DNA of 64,000 nucleotides from Phenylobacterium sp. NIBR 498073 (GTDB taxonomy: Bacteria; Pseudomonadota; Alphaproteobacteria; Caulobacterales; Caulobacteraceae): contig NZ_CP114599.1 in assembly GCF_027286305.1 (NCBI RefSeq), positions 4,074,001 to 4,138,000 on the forward strand, given 5' to 3'. Shown here piece by piece: positions 53,924 to 63,124 of this stretch. A model generated the notes under the pieces. The model was not told where the DNA came from and did no database searches. It worked only from the letters and a program-made list of their open reading frames with translations. Position 1 is the first letter of the stretch. Each line of letters starts with the position of its first letter. Made by a program: the position numbers and the translations under genes.

Positions 53924-56455
53924 CTAGAAGCGGTACTGGAATTCCACGCCGTAGGTGCGCGGGAAGTTCAGCTTCACGGTTTGGCGGAAAGCGCCGTTCG
54001 CGTTGAGGCTGGTCGGGGTGGAGCTCTGATAGGCCACCTCGTCGAAGGCGTTCTTCACGTAGCCGATGATCGTGAAGCGGTCCTGGCCGTCCTTCCACAG
54101 CGCCCGGAAGTCGACGATTTCGTTCGCCGGGGCGGTGTAGTTGGCCTGCGAGAAGACCGCGGTCTGCATGTCGTCGGTGTAGGTGTAGGTGCCGCCGAGC
54201 GTCAGGCTGCCGGCGTCGAAGTCGAAGGTGTAGTTGGCGCCGAGATTGAGCTTGTTCTCCGGCGTCATCGGCAGGCGATTGCCTTCCAGGTTCTGGGTGC
54301 GGGCCGCCGGCGTGCCGCCGACCGGCTTGGCGCCGGACTTGGAGGCGGTCGGGTCGTTGACGTCGACGAAGCAGCAGCCGTTGGTCACTTCCGCGTTGAT
54401 GTACGCGTAGCTGGCGAACAGCATCAGGTTGTCGATCGGGGCCCACTGGCCTTCGAGTTCGACACCCCAGTTACGGGCGTCGAGGTTCAGGAACTGGGTG
54501 CCCGTCGTCGTGCCGCTGATGATCACCCGCAGCGGCGCCTGGAAGCCCTGGTAGTCGGCGTAGAAGATCGCCGAGTTCAGCTGGAAGCGGCCGCCGAAGG
54601 TCTTCTTCAGGCCGATCTCGTAGTTGTTGACGTACTCCGGATCGGCGTACGGCACCGGGGTCAGGCCGTTCGAGGCGAGCCAGCCGCCCGACTTGTAGCC
54701 GCGGCTGTAGCGGGCGTAGGCGTTGGTGTCGCCATCCGGCTGCCACTGGACGCCGAGGGTCCCGGTCCAGGCGTCATAGTCGGCCTTCAGGTCGCGGATC
54801 AGACCGCCGCCCTGGGCTTCGCGCAGGTTCGCGTACTGCGGCAGCGCATTACAGGCCGCGATGGTCGCCCCGCCGCAGACCACGAAGGTCGTGAAGTCGA
54901 GCGCCACGCCCTGGCCGATCGCCGCCGGGATGTTGGCGAACTGCTGCAGCAGGGTGGTCGTGGTCGGGCTGCGCGAGACGTAGCGCGCGAAGTCGGTGCC
55001 GGACTTTTCGTCGACCGAGTAGCGAAGGCCGGCGGTCAGGGTCCAGTTCTCGGCGAACTCGTAGTCGATCTGGCCGAAGGCGGCGTAGGAATTCACTTCC
55101 AGGCTGCCGTCGACGAACAGGTAATTGCCGTTCGGGTTCGGCGCGGCCGGACGGCCGGTCGCCAGGCTGAGCGGGTTCTGCATGGCCGGATCGCCCAGAA
55201 CGCGCAGGCCCTGCGGCTGCGAATATTCCTGGTGGTACTGGTAGAGACCGACGATCCAGTGCAGCGGCCCGTCGGAGTTGGACGACAGGTTGATTTCGTT
55301 CGACCACCACTTCTGCTCTTCGGTGTAGAAGAAGCGCTCGTTCGGCGAGACGTTGGTCGCCGTGTAGGCGCCGAACGGGGTCGCGGTCGGAATGCTGAAC
55401 AGGCCCTGACGCGAGGAGCGGTCTTCGTCGCCGTTGGTGTTGTAGGTGTAGGCCTGGTAGCCGGCCAGATACTTCAGCGTCGCGCCGCCGAGATCCCAGG
55501 TCAGGTCGAAGTGCAGACGATTATGGTCGGAGAGCTTGCCCTCCATCGTCTGGTCCATGTTGATCTTGTACGGATCAGCGGTCGACGGGTTGACGCCGGC
55601 GTAGCCGAAGGTCGGGTTGTAGTAGAGCGCGCTGTTCTCGAGGCCGGTCGCCGAACGTGTGTCGTAGGGCGAAATCACGGCTTCGTGGATGTTGCCGACG
55701 CCGTAGCTGTCGTCCCAGTCGAACTTCGTATAGCGCAGGCGGGCGGTGATGTTTTCGCCGAGGTCGGCTTCCACCTGGGCTTCGACGATGTAGCGCTTCA
55801 GGGCGCTGGTGTCGCCGCCGGGGCCGATGTTCTCGATGAAACCTTCGTCGCGGCGCTCGACCGAGCCGCCGACCAGGAAGCGCAGGCCTTCGGTGATCGG
55901 GCCGGTGACCAGGGCGTCGGTGCGCCACGAACCGTAGTTGCCGACCGCGCCGCGGACTTCGCCCTGGAAGGTGTCGCTCGGGCGCTTGCCGATGATGTTC
56001 AGCGCGCCGCCGATCGAGTTACGGCCGTAGAGAGTGCCCTGCGGACCGCGCAGGATTTCCGTCCGCTCGATGAACAGCGACGGCGTCGACGAGTCGGCCA
56101 TCGAGTTCGAGAAGATGCCGTCCGAGTACAGGGCCACCGACGGGTCGGTGCCAATCGCGTTGGTCAGGCGGCCGAAGCCCCGGATCGAGAGACGGTCGTT
56201 GTTGGTGTAAGCCACGCTCGGCGTGACGCGGGCCAGGTCCTCGACCGTGGCCACGCCCATCAGGTCGCGCTTTTCCGAGGTGTAGGCGGTGACGGCGACC
56301 GGCACGTCCTGCAGGCTCTGCTCGCGCTTTTCAGCGGTGACGACCAGTTCCTCGATGGTGAAGGCGTCTTGGGCCGCGGCCTGAGTGGCGGCGGACATGG
56401 CCGCGACGGACGCGCCCATGATGAAGAGACTGCGCAGACGCAGCGGTTGAAACAT
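53924..56455 (-). CDS. TonB-dependent receptor (FecA-like, sphingomonad/Caulobacter type)
   Basis: 843 aa. Signal peptide (about 1-28, ending ATQAAAQ), TonB box region EELVVTAEKREQSLQDVPVAVTAY, plug domain with TPSLFIERTEILRGPQGTLYGRNSIGGALN, then the barrel up to the C-terminal YRF. This subfamily handles complex plant-derived or hydrophobic carbon sources, with no cargo named here. ATG 56455 with GGGAGG 7 bases upstream; the extra 50 upstream codons are noise. Preceded on the same strand by a TetR gene 244 bp upstream with a palindrome in between, consistent with substrate-responsive control. Confidence 0.93.
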   Translation of the reverse strand: MFQPLRLRSLFIMGASVAAMSAATQAAAQDAFTIEELVVTAEKREQSLQDVPVAVTAYTSEKRDLMGVATVEDLARVTPSVAYTNNDRLSIRGFGRLTNAIGTDPSVALYSDGIFSNSMADSSTPSLFIERTEILRGPQGTLYGRNSIGGALNIIGKRPSDTFQGEVRGAVGNYGSWRTDALVTGPITEGLRFLVGGSVERRDEGFIENIGPGGDTSALKRYIVEAQVEADLGENITARLRYTKFDWDDSYGVGNIHEAVISPYDTRSATGLENSALYYNPTFGYAGVNPSTADPYKINMDQTMEGKLSDHNRLHFDLTWDLGGATLKYLAGYQAYTYNTNGDEDRSSRQGLFSIPTATPFGAYTATNVSPNERFFYTEEQKWWSNEINLSSNSDGPLHWIVGLYQYHQEYSQPQGLRVLGDPAMQNPLSLATGRPAAPNPNGNYLFVDGSLEVNSYAAFGQIDYEFAENWTLTAGLRYSVDEKSGTDFARYVSRSPTTTTLLQQFANIPAAIGQGVALDFTTFVVCGGATIAACNALPQYANLREAQGGGLIRDLKADYDAWTGTLGVQWQPDGDTNAYARYSRGYKSGGWLASNGLTPVPYADPEYVNNYEIGLKKTFGGRFQLNSAIFYADYQGFQAPLRVIISGTTTGTQFLNLDARNWGVELEGQWAPIDNLMLFASYAYINAEVTNGCCFVDVNDPTASKSGAKPVGGTPAARTQNLEGNRLPMTPENKLNLGANYTFDFDAGSLTLGGTYTYTDDMQTAVFSQANYTAPANEIVDFRALWKDGQDRFTIIGYVKNAFDEVAYQSSTPTSLNANGAFRQTVKLNFPRTYGVEFQYRF

Positions 56456-56527
56456 ATGTAACCTCCCAGCCAGACGCGGGCGTTTAGCCGCCCGTCGCGA
56501 GTGCTTAATGTCGATAGGCTGGGTGTC

Positions 56528-56542
56528 TCGAACGGCGTTCGA
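56528..56542. promoter_or_regulatory. Palindrome upstream of the second TonB receptor gene
   Basis: Perfect 7-bp arms TCGAACG/CGTTCGA around a single G, 73 bp upstream of the receptor ATG. A candidate operator for the neighbouring TetR protein or another regulator. The wider gap 56456-56699 holds no gene I can support. Confidence 0.4.
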
Positions 56543-56699
56543 ATAGAGGGAAAAGCGCCGCCGCCGAACTTTCGTCAGCCCTTGTGGCGCAAGGGCCGCG
56601 CCCACTCTGGCTGACGAGTGTGCAATGCGAAAAAAGATACTGGTGATTCAAACACATGGGCAGAACGCAGCCTGGAGGCGAGCTGGCGCGGAGGCCCCC

Positions 56700-57302
56700 T
56701 CAGCGCACCATGATCAGCGCTTCGAGCCCCCGGACCGCCGATTCGACGGTCCGTCCCTCGGGGCCCTGGCCGGGCGATCCGCGCGACAGCGACATGGCCG
56801 CGATGCCGCGCCCCCAGGCCCAGATCGCCTCGGCGATCTCGCCCGCCAGATCGGGTGAATGCTGCTCGACGAAGTCGGCGATGATCGCCGCACGGCAGAC
56901 GGCGAACGCCTCGGCCTCGGCCGCGGCGACATCCTCGCGGCGTCCGGCGTCGAGCGCCTCGTACATCAGCTCGTAGAGCTCGGGCTTCTCGCGCAGGAAG
57001 TTCAGATAGGCCGATCCGATCGCGCGCAGGCCGCCCTCGTGGCCGCGCATCTCGTATTCGGACTTCATCGCGTCGGACAGCTGTCGGAAGCCGTCGACCG
57101 CCAGTCCCGCCAGCAGCGCGGCCTTGTCGGCGTAGTGATAATAGACGGTGCCCGGCGCCACGCCGCCGCGATCGGCGATCGCCCGCAGCGACAGGCCGGC
57201 CCGGCCTCTCTCCTGCAGGATGTCGCGAGCCGCCGCCAGAAGCTGACCGCGGACGTTGCCCACATGATAGGGGCGCCGCCGCTCAAGGCTCACGGCCGTC
57301 AT
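56700..57302 (-). CDS. TetR/AcrR family transcriptional regulator
   Basis: 200 aa. N-terminal TetR helix-turn-helix (about 20-65; LLAAARDILQERGRAGLSLRAIADRGGVAPGTVYYHY), then a TetR_C_33-like ligand domain with FLREKPELYELMYEALDAGR. Start ATG 57302; the preceding 21 codons are not family-like. Upstream gene of the TonB receptor on the same strand. Two palindromes (56528-56542, 57372-57390) fit control of both the receptor gene and itself. Confidence 0.92.
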   Translation of the reverse strand: MTAVSLERRRPYHVGNVRGQLLAAARDILQERGRAGLSLRAIADRGGVAPGTVYYHYADKAALLAGLAVDGFRQLSDAMKSEYEMRGHEGGLRAIGSAYLNFLREKPELYELMYEALDAGRREDVAAAEAEAFAVCRAAIIADFVEQHSPDLAGEIAEAIWAWGRGIAAMSLSRGSPGQGPEGRTVESAVRGLEALIMVR

Positions 57303-57371
57303 AACGCCAGTCCCATCGCAAACACTATGACCGCCCGACGCCGGTAGGACGGCCGCGCTCCCCATCGACCA

Positions 57372-57390
57372 AAGTTATCGTTGCTAACTT
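57372..57390. promoter_or_regulatory. Putative autoregulatory operator of the TetR gene
   Basis: AAGTTA/TAACTT arms around a 7-bp centre, about 70 bp upstream of the TetR start and in an AT-rich patch between it and the deacylase gene. Typical size and place of a TetR operator. Confidence 0.45.
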
Positions 57391-57422
57391 AAGGCCCTAT
57401 CCGCGCCGTTACGCAACGACAA

Positions 57423-57893
57423 TCAAGTCAGGACCGCCACCTTGGCTGGTACTGCGACCAAAAGGTCGGAGGGCGCCAGCCGCACCTGCAACCCGCGCTG
57501 GCCGCCGTTGACGAACACCTTCGCATGATCGAGGGCGGCCTGGTCGATCACCGTCGGGACCTGACGCTTCTGGCCGAACGGGCTGACCCCGCCGACCCGA
57601 TAGCCGGTCAGGCGTTCGGCGTCGGCCGGCTTCATCATCTGGGCCGACTTGCCGCCGACCGCGGCCGCCAGCTTCTTCATGGCCACCTCCTGGTCCGAGG
57701 CCAGCACCGCGCATACCGGCTTGCCGTCGACCAGCGCCATCAGGGTCTTGAGCACCTGGTCGGGACTGACGCCGAGGCTCTCGGCCGCCTGCAGCCCGAC
57801 CCGCGGCGCGTCGGGATCGTAGTCGTAGGTATGCAACTCGTAGGCGATCTTGGCCCTGTCGAGGGCGAGCGTCGCGGGCGTGGTCTTGGCCAT
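57423..57893 (-). CDS. ybaK: Cys-tRNA(Pro)/Cys-tRNA(Cys) deacylase, YbaK family
   Basis: 156-aa editing-domain protein that clears mischarged Cys-tRNA(Pro). YbaK/EbsC signatures: VFKTL-type VLKTLMALVDGKPVCAVLASDQEV, KKLAAAVGGKSAQMMKPADAERLTGYRVGGVSPFG (with the conserved Lys and GYxxGGxSPxG), and FVNGGQRGLQVRLAPSDL. ATG 57893 chosen (MAKTTPATLALD); the longer frame is spurious. Divergent from the CBS gene. Confidence 0.95.
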   Translation of the reverse strand: MAKTTPATLALDRAKIAYELHTYDYDPDAPRVGLQAAESLGVSPDQVLKTLMALVDGKPVCAVLASDQEVAMKKLAAAVGGKSAQMMKPADAERLTGYRVGGVSPFGQKRQVPTVIDQAALDHAKVFVNGGQRGLQVRLAPSDLLVAVPAKVAVLT

Positions 57894-58099
57894 GGCTCGC
57901 TTTAGCCCCGCGCGCCGCCGCTGCGAAGCGCCGCCTTCACCCGGGGCAGACGGGTTCGTTTTCGCCCGCCGGCGGCCCTCTGGCGGCGGGGCAGGCCGTC
58001 GGCATCTAGGCGAGGCGGGAAAATCGGCCATATGCTCTGGGGTATGGCGCGGAAATCGACCTCCGGGCGTTTCTGCTGAAAGGCCTCCAGGAGCCGTTC

Positions 58100-59494
58100 A
58101 TGAATGCAGACCCGCCCAAGCTCGCGCCGCCGGCCAGTTCAGCGCTCGACCTGATCGGCGACACGCCGATGCTCGAGCTGACCGGCTTCGACACCGGCCC
58201 CTGCCGGCTGTTCGTAAAGCTGGAGAGCGCCAATCCCGGCGGCTCGATCAAGGACCGCATCGCCCGCTCGATGATCGAGGCGGCCGAGGCGGACGGCTCG
58301 CTGAAGCCGGGCGGAACCATCGTCGAGGCCACCGCCGGCAACACCGGCCTCGGGCTGGCGCAGGTGGGCGTGCTGAAGGGCTACAAGATCCTGCTGGTCG
58401 TGCCCGACAAGATGAGCCGCGAGAAGATCCAGCACCTGCGGGCCATGGGGGTCGATGTCCGCATCACCCGTTCCGACGTCGGCAAGGGGCACCCCGAATA
58501 CTACCAGGACATGGCCCAGCGGCTGGCCGCCGAAATCCCGGGCGCGATCTACATCAACCAGTTCGCCAACCCGGCCAATCCAAAGGCCCACGAGACCACC
58601 ACCGGCCCGGAGATCCTGACGCAGATGGGCGGAGACCTTGACGCCATGGTGGTCGGGGTCGGCTCGGGCGGCACCCTCACCGGTCTCGGCCGCTACTTCG
58701 CCAAGGCCTCGCCGAAGACGAAGATGGTGCTGGCCGATCCGGAGGGGTCGATCCTGGCGCCGCTGGTCAACACCGGCGAGACCATCGAGCCCGGCTCCTG
58801 GGTGGTCGAGGGCATCGGCGAGGACTTCGTGCCCGACAACTGCGACCTGTCGCTGGTTTCGCGCGCCTACACCATTCCCGACGCCGAGAGCATCGCCGCC
58901 GCGCGCCTGATGCTCTCCAAGGCCGGCGTGCTGGGCGGCTCCTCGTCCGGCACCCTGCTGGCCGGGGCCCTGCGCTATTGCCGCGAACAGACGGAAGCCC
59001 AGCGGGTCGTCACCCTGGTCTGCGACACCGGCGCCAAGTACCTGTCCAAGGTCTACAACGACAGCTGGCTGGCCGAGCAGGGGCTGACCCAGCGCCGCCT
59101 GCACGGCGACCTGCGCGACCTGATCGTGCGCTCGGCCACCAATGGCGGCGCCATCGTGGTCGGGCCGCAGGACACCCTGCTGACCGCCTACAACCGCATG
59201 CGCCAGGCCGACGTCAGCCAACTGCCGGTGCTCGACGACGGGCGGCTGATCGGGCTGATCGACGAGAGCGACCTCCTGGAGGCCATCGAGGACTCCAAGC
59301 CCGACAAGCGGTTCTCCCAGCCGGTGGCGGCGGCGATGACCGCCAAGCTCGACACCCTGCAGGCCGACGCGCCGCTCGACGCGCTGCTGCCGGTCTTCGA
59401 ACGCGATCAGGTGGCCATCGTCCTCGACGGCCGCGAGTTCCTCGGGCTGATCACCCGGATCGATCTCATCAACTATCTGCGGCGGGCGGCGTGA
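58100..59494 (+). CDS. Cystathionine beta-synthase
   Basis: 464-aa PLP enzyme: serine plus homocysteine gives cystathionine. The catalytic domain (about 10-330) has the PLP lysine in ANPGGSIKDRIARSM, EATAGNTGLGLA, the GSGGTLTGLGRYF phosphate loop and GGSSSGTLLAGAL. A C-terminal pair of CBS motifs (about 345-462) ends in DGREFLGLITRIDLINYL. The regulatory CBS pair argues for CBS rather than a plain cysteine synthase. AGGAG 6 bases before ATG. Coupled to the next gene by a GTGA overlap: a reverse-transsulfuration operon. No SAM riboswitch recognisable in the 206-bp upstream gap. Confidence 0.93.
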   Translation: MNADPPKLAPPASSALDLIGDTPMLELTGFDTGPCRLFVKLESANPGGSIKDRIARSMIEAAEADGSLKPGGTIVEATAGNTGLGLAQVGVLKGYKILLVVPDKMSREKIQHLRAMGVDVRITRSDVGKGHPEYYQDMAQRLAAEIPGAIYINQFANPANPKAHETTTGPEILTQMGGDLDAMVVGVGSGGTLTGLGRYFAKASPKTKMVLADPEGSILAPLVNTGETIEPGSWVVEGIGEDFVPDNCDLSLVSRAYTIPDAESIAAARLMLSKAGVLGGSSSGTLLAGALRYCREQTEAQRVVTLVCDTGAKYLSKVYNDSWLAEQGLTQRRLHGDLRDLIVRSATNGGAIVVGPQDTLLTAYNRMRQADVSQLPVLDDGRLIGLIDESDLLEAIEDSKPDKRFSQPVAAAMTAKLDTLQADAPLDALLPVFERDQVAIVLDGREFLGLITRIDLINYLRRAA

Positions 59495-60669
59495 CCCAGG
59501 ACAACATCGGCAAGAACCGCCTGGAGTTCTCCACCCGGGTGATCCACGGCGGCCAGTCGGTCGACCCGACCACCGGGGCGGTGATGCCGCCGATCTATGC
59601 GACCTCGACCTACGCCCAGACCAGCCCGGGCGAGCACAAGGGCTTCGAGTACTCGCGCAGCCAGAACCCGACCCGCTTCGCCTTCGAACGAGCCATCGCC
59701 GACCTGGAGAGCGGGACGCGCGGCTACGCCTTCGCCTCGGGCCTGGCGGCCATCTCGACCTTCCTCGAAGTGCTCGACGCCGGATCGCACGTCATCGCCA
59801 GCGAGGACCTCTACGGCGGCTCGTTCCGGCTATTCGACAAGGTCCGTCGGCGCACCGCGGGCCTGGAGTTCAGCTTCGTCGACATGAGCGACCTGGCCGC
59901 CATCGAGGCGGCGATCCGGCCCGACACCAGGCTGCTCTGGGTCGAGACCCCGACCAACCCGCTGCTGCGGCTGGCCGACCTGGAGGCGATCGCGCAGCTC
60001 GGCAGGCGGCGCGGCCTGCTGACCGCCGCCGACAACACCTTCGCCAGCCCCTATGTGCAGCGGCCGCTGGAGTTCGGCTTCGACGCGGTGATGCACTCGA
60101 CCACCAAGTACGTCTCGGGGCATTCCGACATCGTCGGCGGCGCCCTGGTGGTCGGCCAGAACCGGGAGCTCGCCGACCAGCTCGGCTTCCTGCAGAACGC
60201 GGTCGGCGCGGTCGCTTCGCCCTTCGACTCGTTCCTGGCCCTGCGCGGGGTGAAGACGCTGGCGCTGCGGATGCAGCGCCACTGCGAGAACGGCTTGGCG
60301 ATCGCCCGCTGGCTGGAGGCGCGGCCGGACGTGGCCAAGGTCATCTATCCAGGGCTCCCGAGCCACCCGCAGCACGAGCTGGCCGGGCGGCAGATGAGCG
60401 GCGGCTTCGGCGGCATGATCTCGGCGGTGCTGGACCGCGACCTGGCCGGCACGGTGCGGATGCTGGAACGCACCCGACTGTTCACGCTCGCCGAGAGCCT
60501 GGGCGGCGTGGAGAGCCTGATCGAGCATCCGGCGATCATGACCCACGCCTCGATCCCAGCCGAGACGCGGGCCCGGATCGGCATCGCCGACGGCCTGATC
60601 CGCCTGTCGGTGGGGATCGAGGACGCCGGCGACCTGATCGCCGACCTGGAGCAGGCCCTGAGGGCCTAG
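59491..60669 (+). CDS. Cystathionine gamma-lyase/synthase (Cys/Met metabolism PLP enzyme)
   Basis: 392 aa, type I fold. Family marks: TRVIHGGQSVDPTTGAV, YSRSQNPTRFAFE, YGGSFRLFDKV, the PLP lysine in MHSTTKYVSGHSDIVGG, and SLGGVESLIEHPAIMTHAS. With the CBS gene just upstream a lyase role (cystathionine to cysteine) is most likely; gamma-synthase cannot be excluded by sequence alone. GTG 59491 overlaps the CBS stop. Its stop interlocks with the opposing EF-hand gene (60666-60669). Confidence 0.93.
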   Translation: MTQDNIGKNRLEFSTRVIHGGQSVDPTTGAVMPPIYATSTYAQTSPGEHKGFEYSRSQNPTRFAFERAIADLESGTRGYAFASGLAAISTFLEVLDAGSHVIASEDLYGGSFRLFDKVRRRTAGLEFSFVDMSDLAAIEAAIRPDTRLLWVETPTNPLLRLADLEAIAQLGRRRGLLTAADNTFASPYVQRPLEFGFDAVMHSTTKYVSGHSDIVGGALVVGQNRELADQLGFLQNAVGAVASPFDSFLALRGVKTLALRMQRHCENGLAIARWLEARPDVAKVIYPGLPSHPQHELAGRQMSGGFGGMISAVLDRDLAGTVRMLERTRLFTLAESLGGVESLIEHPAIMTHASIPAETRARIGIADGLIRLSVGIEDAGDLIADLEQALRA

Positions 60670-60920
60670 TGGCCCTTGTGGGCGGCCTTGTAGGCGGTGT
60701 CCCAGGCGACGAACTCGGGCCCGTCGATCTTGCCGTTCTTGTCCTTGTCCGCCTTGGCGAACTCGTCGGCGGGCAGCTTGTAGGCCACCCATTCGGTCTT
60801 ATCGATCCGGTCGTCCTTGGTGGTGTCGGCCGGGTGGATGAAGCGGCCTTCGGCGGCCAGGGCCATGCCCGTCGAGCCCGCGAGGGCGGCGGCGGCGAGG
60901 ATGAGGCTGGTCAGACGCAT
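60666..60920 (-). CDS. Exported EF-hand protein, 84 aa
   Basis: Signal peptide ending MALAAE (about 1-22), then two EF-hand loops: DTTKDDRIDKTEW and DKDKNGKIDGPEF. The first loop lacks one canonical oxygen ligand pattern (T at position 3), the second is canonical, so calcium binding is plausible. Function unknown; small EF-hand exports are common in Caulobacter relatives. ATG 60920 (MRLTSLILAAAALAG) is the start that yields a signal peptide; AGGAGG lies upstream. Confidence 0.88.
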   Translation of the reverse strand: MRLTSLILAAAALAGSTGMALAAEGRFIHPADTTKDDRIDKTEWVAYKLPADEFAKADKDKNGKIDGPEFVAWDTAYKAAHKGH

Positions 60921-60950
60921 GCGGGTCCTCCTGTTACGGACGCGGAGGCT

Positions 60951-60983
60951 GGCCACGGCTCATGGCGAAAATGAGCCGTGGCC
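60951..60983. other. Thirteen-bp perfect inverted repeat between the M20 and EF-hand genes
   Basis: GGCCACGGCTCAT (60951-60963) / ATGAGCCGTGGCC (60971-60983), 7-nt loop, 27 bp downstream of the M20 stop on the minus strand and 30 bp before the EF-hand start. No U-run on either strand; probably a weak terminator or mRNA 3'-end protector. Confidence 0.6.
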
Positions 60984-61010
60984 GCGGCCCGCGTCGGGCC
61001 GTCGCCAGGT

Positions 61011-62630
61011 CTAGTCGACGCGCGTCCCCTTCGGCGGGGTCAGCTCGGTCGGCGGCCACTTGATCCCGAGTTGGTCGAGATAGGTCGGGTAGCGCTCGGC
61101 GTCGTAGTAGAAGGGCGCCATCTGCGGCCTGAACCTGGCCATGACGTCAGTGTTGATCTCGATCGGCGGCTTGTCGTCCGGACCGATCATCGGGACGTAC
61201 TTCTGGTCCTTGGTCTGGACGTTGACGAAGTAGTCCTTGGCCTGGCGGCGCAGCTCCGGCTTGGTCAGCACGTCGACCATGGTCATCGCCACCACCTTGG
61301 AGCCGGCGACCACGCCCTTGTGGGCGATCGGGGTGGCCATCGAAATGGCGTTCGACCAGTGGTGCCCGGGCAGGTCCGGGATGTTCGACGGATAGACCAC
61401 GGTGATGGTCGGCAGCGTCCAGGAGATGTCGCCGATGTCGTCCGACCCGCCGCTCTCCGGCTTCTCGACCGGAGGCGTCATCTTGTCGAGCTCGGTCGCC
61501 AGCCCCTTCTCCTTGGAGCCGAGGTTCTTCTGCACCGCCTTGGCGAAGGTCTGCTCGCCGGGGGTCCACTTGGGCAGCCCGACCTGGTCGATATTGGCCT
61601 TGGCCGCCTCGGCCAGCGGGCGGTTGAAGTGACGCGGGGCGGCCGTGCCCAGCACCCGGCGCTCCATGGTGGTGTCGGTCATCTTGGCCGCGGCCTCGGC
61701 GATGGTGTCGCCGATCTCGAAGCTCTTCTTGATGCCGTCGAAGGTCTGTTCGCGGAAATAGTACCAGACGGTCGCCGTCGACGGCACGACGTTGGGCTGG
61801 TCGCCGCCGTCGGTGATCACGTAGTGCGAACGCTGCTCGGGCCGCAGGTGCTCGCGGCGCATGTTCCAGCCCATGTTCATCAGCTCGACGGCGTCCAGCG
61901 CGCTGCGCCCGCGCCAGGGCGCCCCGGCCGAGTGCGCCGCTGCGCCGTGGAACGTGTACTCGACCGACACCAGCCCGGTGCCCGAGGTCGCGCCCCACGC
62001 CGTCGCCAGGTTCGAGCCGACATGGGTGAAGATCGCCACGTCGGCGCCTTTGAACACCCCGTCGCGGACCATGTAGGCCTTGCCGCCCAGCAGCTCCTCG
62101 GCGACCCCCGGCCACAGCATCAGCGTGCCGGCGATGTTCTGCTTCTCCATCAGCTCCTTGACCGCCAGGGCGGCGACCACGTTCAGCGCCTGGCCGGAGT
62201 TGTGGCCCTCGCCGTGACCCGGCGCGCCCTCGACCAGCGGCTCGTGCCAGGGCACGCCCGGCTTCTGCGAGGCCTTCGGAATGCCGTCGATGTCGCTGCC
62301 CAGCACGATGACCGGGCCGCCCGTTCCGTGGGTCCAGGTCGCGGTCCAGCCGGTCGGCAGGCCGGCGACGCCGCGCTGGATCGTAAAGCCGTTCTTCTCC
62401 AGCACGCCGGTGACGTACTTCGAGGTCTCGACCTCCTGGAAGGCCAGTTCGCCATAGGAGAAAATCTGGTCGTTCATCTGCTGGGCCAGCTTGGCGCGGC
62501 TTTCGACCCCGGCCTCGGCCTGCGCCTTCAGGCCGGCTATCTTCGCGGCCGGATAGCTCTGGGCCAGCGCCGTCGGCGCGACCGAACAAAGCAGACCAGC
62601 CATGGCGGCCGCCGTCACGAACACACGCAT
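61011..62630 (-). CDS. Exported M20 family amidohydrolase (AbgB-like)
   Basis: 539-aa zinc hydrolase. Signal peptide (about 1-24, ends PTALAQ). Metal-site motifs: VIVLGSDIDGIP, the GHGEGHNSGQA loop, PGVAEELLGG (Glu-Glu) and a dimerisation domain with FHGAAAHSAGAPWRGRSALD. Very close in arrangement to p-aminobenzoyl-glutamate hydrolase AbgB and related N-acyl-amino-acid amidohydrolases; the long C-terminal extension (to GTRVD) is usual for exported forms. Start ATG 62630 after GGGGGGAA. No AbgA partner nearby. Confidence 0.9.
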   Translation of the reverse strand: MRVFVTAAAMAGLLCSVAPTALAQSYPAAKIAGLKAQAEAGVESRAKLAQQMNDQIFSYGELAFQEVETSKYVTGVLEKNGFTIQRGVAGLPTGWTATWTHGTGGPVIVLGSDIDGIPKASQKPGVPWHEPLVEGAPGHGEGHNSGQALNVVAALAVKELMEKQNIAGTLMLWPGVAEELLGGKAYMVRDGVFKGADVAIFTHVGSNLATAWGATSGTGLVSVEYTFHGAAAHSAGAPWRGRSALDAVELMNMGWNMRREHLRPEQRSHYVITDGGDQPNVVPSTATVWYYFREQTFDGIKKSFEIGDTIAEAAAKMTDTTMERRVLGTAAPRHFNRPLAEAAKANIDQVGLPKWTPGEQTFAKAVQKNLGSKEKGLATELDKMTPPVEKPESGGSDDIGDISWTLPTITVVYPSNIPDLPGHHWSNAISMATPIAHKGVVAGSKVVAMTMVDVLTKPELRRQAKDYFVNVQTKDQKYVPMIGPDDKPPIEINTDVMARFRPQMAPFYYDAERYPTYLDQLGIKWPPTELTPPKGTRVD

Positions 62631-62732
62631 AACAATTCCCCCCAGGGTCACTTCCCGTCACCGACAGAGGGGCACGAGAACGGCGCCGCTGGGAAGCCCC
62701 CGAAACGTCATGGACCGCATCGCAAATAGCAC

Positions 62733-62755
62733 TTGCTCCTACAGCTGCTGTAGGA
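62733..62755 (+). promoter_or_regulatory. MerR-type operator/promoter-like element
   Basis: TTG at 62733 followed by the palindrome TCCTACAGC-T-GCTGTAGGA (9-bp arms, 62737-62755). Positions agree well with CadR/ZntR-type operators, in which CCTA-AG and GCT-AGG cores follow a TTG -35 element. It lies directly before a metal-efflux-type gene set, in the expected place. The matching -10 is poor, and AGAGG overlaps its expected location. Confidence 0.5.
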
Positions 62756-62770
62756 TGCAGAGGCTGCACC

Positions 62771-63124
62771 ATGATCGGGCGACGGCTCATGGACGGTTCG
62801 CGGCGCGCCGGGGCGATGCTCGCCCTGCTGGCGGCCCTGCTGTTCGTGCTGCTGCCTGCGCCCGGTCATGCTGAGCCGATCGCGGACCTGGCGACGCCGG
62901 CCGTCGCCAGCGCCCATCACGTCGGCGACGGCGACCCCGACGCCGCCCATCATGCGCCGGGAGCCCACTGCCCCACCCATTGCGCCGGCCATGCCGCGCC
63001 GCCCCTGCTGGCGATGAGCGCCATCGACGCTGGGGCGCTCGCCGACCGCCGGCGCCCGGCCGACGACGCCGCCCCCGCGACCTTGAGCTCGGCGCCTCCG
63101 ACCCGGCCTCCCTCAGCGGCCTGA
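62771..63124 (+). CDS. Exported His/Cys-rich small protein, 117 aa
   Basis: Signal peptide (about 1-34; LALLAALLFVLLPAPGHAE), mature segment rich in His and Cys: ASAHHVGDGDPDAAHHAPGAHCPTHCAGHAAPP. It suggests metal binding in the periplasm. Small proteins of this type precede czc/cus-type RND efflux genes. AGAGG sits 7 bases before ATG 62771; an in-frame ATG at 62789 is the alternative. No domain name can be assigned. Confidence 0.7.
   Translation: MIGRRLMDGSRRAGAMLALLAALLFVLLPAPGHAEPIADLATPAVASAHHVGDGDPDAAHHAPGAHCPTHCAGHAAPPLLAMSAIDAGALADRRRPADDAAPATLSSAPPTRPPSAA

Noticed and set aside
57894-58099. SAM riboswitch upstream of the transsulfuration operon
   Set aside because: GC-rich hairpins are present but I could not match any SAM-I or SAM-II core.
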